Positions 63,994 to 64,000 of a DNA stretch of 64,000 bases are shown piece after piece. Numbering within the stretch: position 1 is the first letter of the stretch; each line of letters begins with the position of its first letter. The position numbers were made by a program, and so were the translations under genes. Location of the stretch: NCBI GenBank assembly GCA_034506395.1, contig JAPDPQ010000012.1, positions 62,001 through 126,000 of the forward strand, in the 5' to 3' direction. Under the pieces are notes generated by a model. The model had not been told where the DNA came from. It searched no databases and saw nothing but the letters and a program-made list of their open reading frames with translations. The stretch is from a candidate division KSB1 bacterium (GTDB lineage: Bacteria > Zhuqueibacterota > Zhuqueibacteria > Thermofontimicrobiales > Thermofontimicrobiaceae).

Positions 63994-64000
63994 AAAAGGC

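Overview
The window looks like chromosomal DNA of a free-living Gram-negative bacterium of the wider FCB group, perhaps a Calditrichota- or KSB1-like lineage (inference). The evidence is a TolC/HlyD/MacB-type exporter, lipoproteins and an OmpA-domain protein with PD40 repeats (outer membrane), plus a large secreted subtilase ending in an 'NPFN' FlgD-like sorting-type tail. Strong GGAGG ribosome sites and TTGACA/TATAAT-like promoters argue against a typical Bacteroidota genome. I see no rRNA, CRISPR array, insertion sequence, integrase or phage structural genes. There is one tRNA, Ala(GGC).

Layout. 0-7.2 kb: the 3' end of a TldD-type metalloprotease and a secreted paralogue without metal ligands, a DNPH1-like nucleotide hydrolase, a MntA/HepT toxin-antitoxin pair, a zinc amidase, and an AIR-synthase-like/TIGR04076 pair. 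7.4-11.7 kb: an OPA-type transporter, then an overlapping pair made of a DUF4062-TM-DUF2914-like membrane protein and a P-loop kinase-like protein. This is the least explained module in the window. 12.1-15.3 kb: a 5'-nucleotidase lipoprotein, a Dabb protein and an acetyl-xylan esterase. 15.3-24.8 kb: a co-directional catabolic run comprising a PLP lyase-like enzyme, an allantoinase/hydantoinase-like cyclic amidohydrolase, an SsnA-like aminohydrolase, a DODA-type dioxygenase, a BaiN-type flavoprotein, a lysozyme-like gene fragment, and a two-subunit molybdenum hydroxylase with a Tat signal. It partly resembles gene sets for anaerobic purine or urate breakdown.

25-40 kb: an S9 peptidase, a COG4299 membrane acetyltransferase-like protein, an unknown helical protein, the PD40-OmpA protein, a GlcD-type FAD oxidase with a degenerate Fe-S tail, a Nal1-like serine protease lipoprotein, and the Calx-beta subtilase. 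Two gene-free stretches of about 1.1 kb flank the subtilase. 40.5-47.7 kb: a TolC-HlyD-ATPase-permease-permease exporter operon followed by a STAS protein and a pentapeptide-repeat protein.

48-64 kb: glucan phosphorylase; queD-queE-queC-queF, which covers preQ1 synthesis from carboxy-tetrahydropterin precursors onward; a minus-strand ispG-aminotransferase-ROK operon; a YprB-like exonuclease; tRNA-Ala with a clear terminator; DNA polymerase IV overlapping no gene but tightly followed by a GH38 alpha-mannosidase; and an M15-type peptidase with a peptidoglycan-binding domain.
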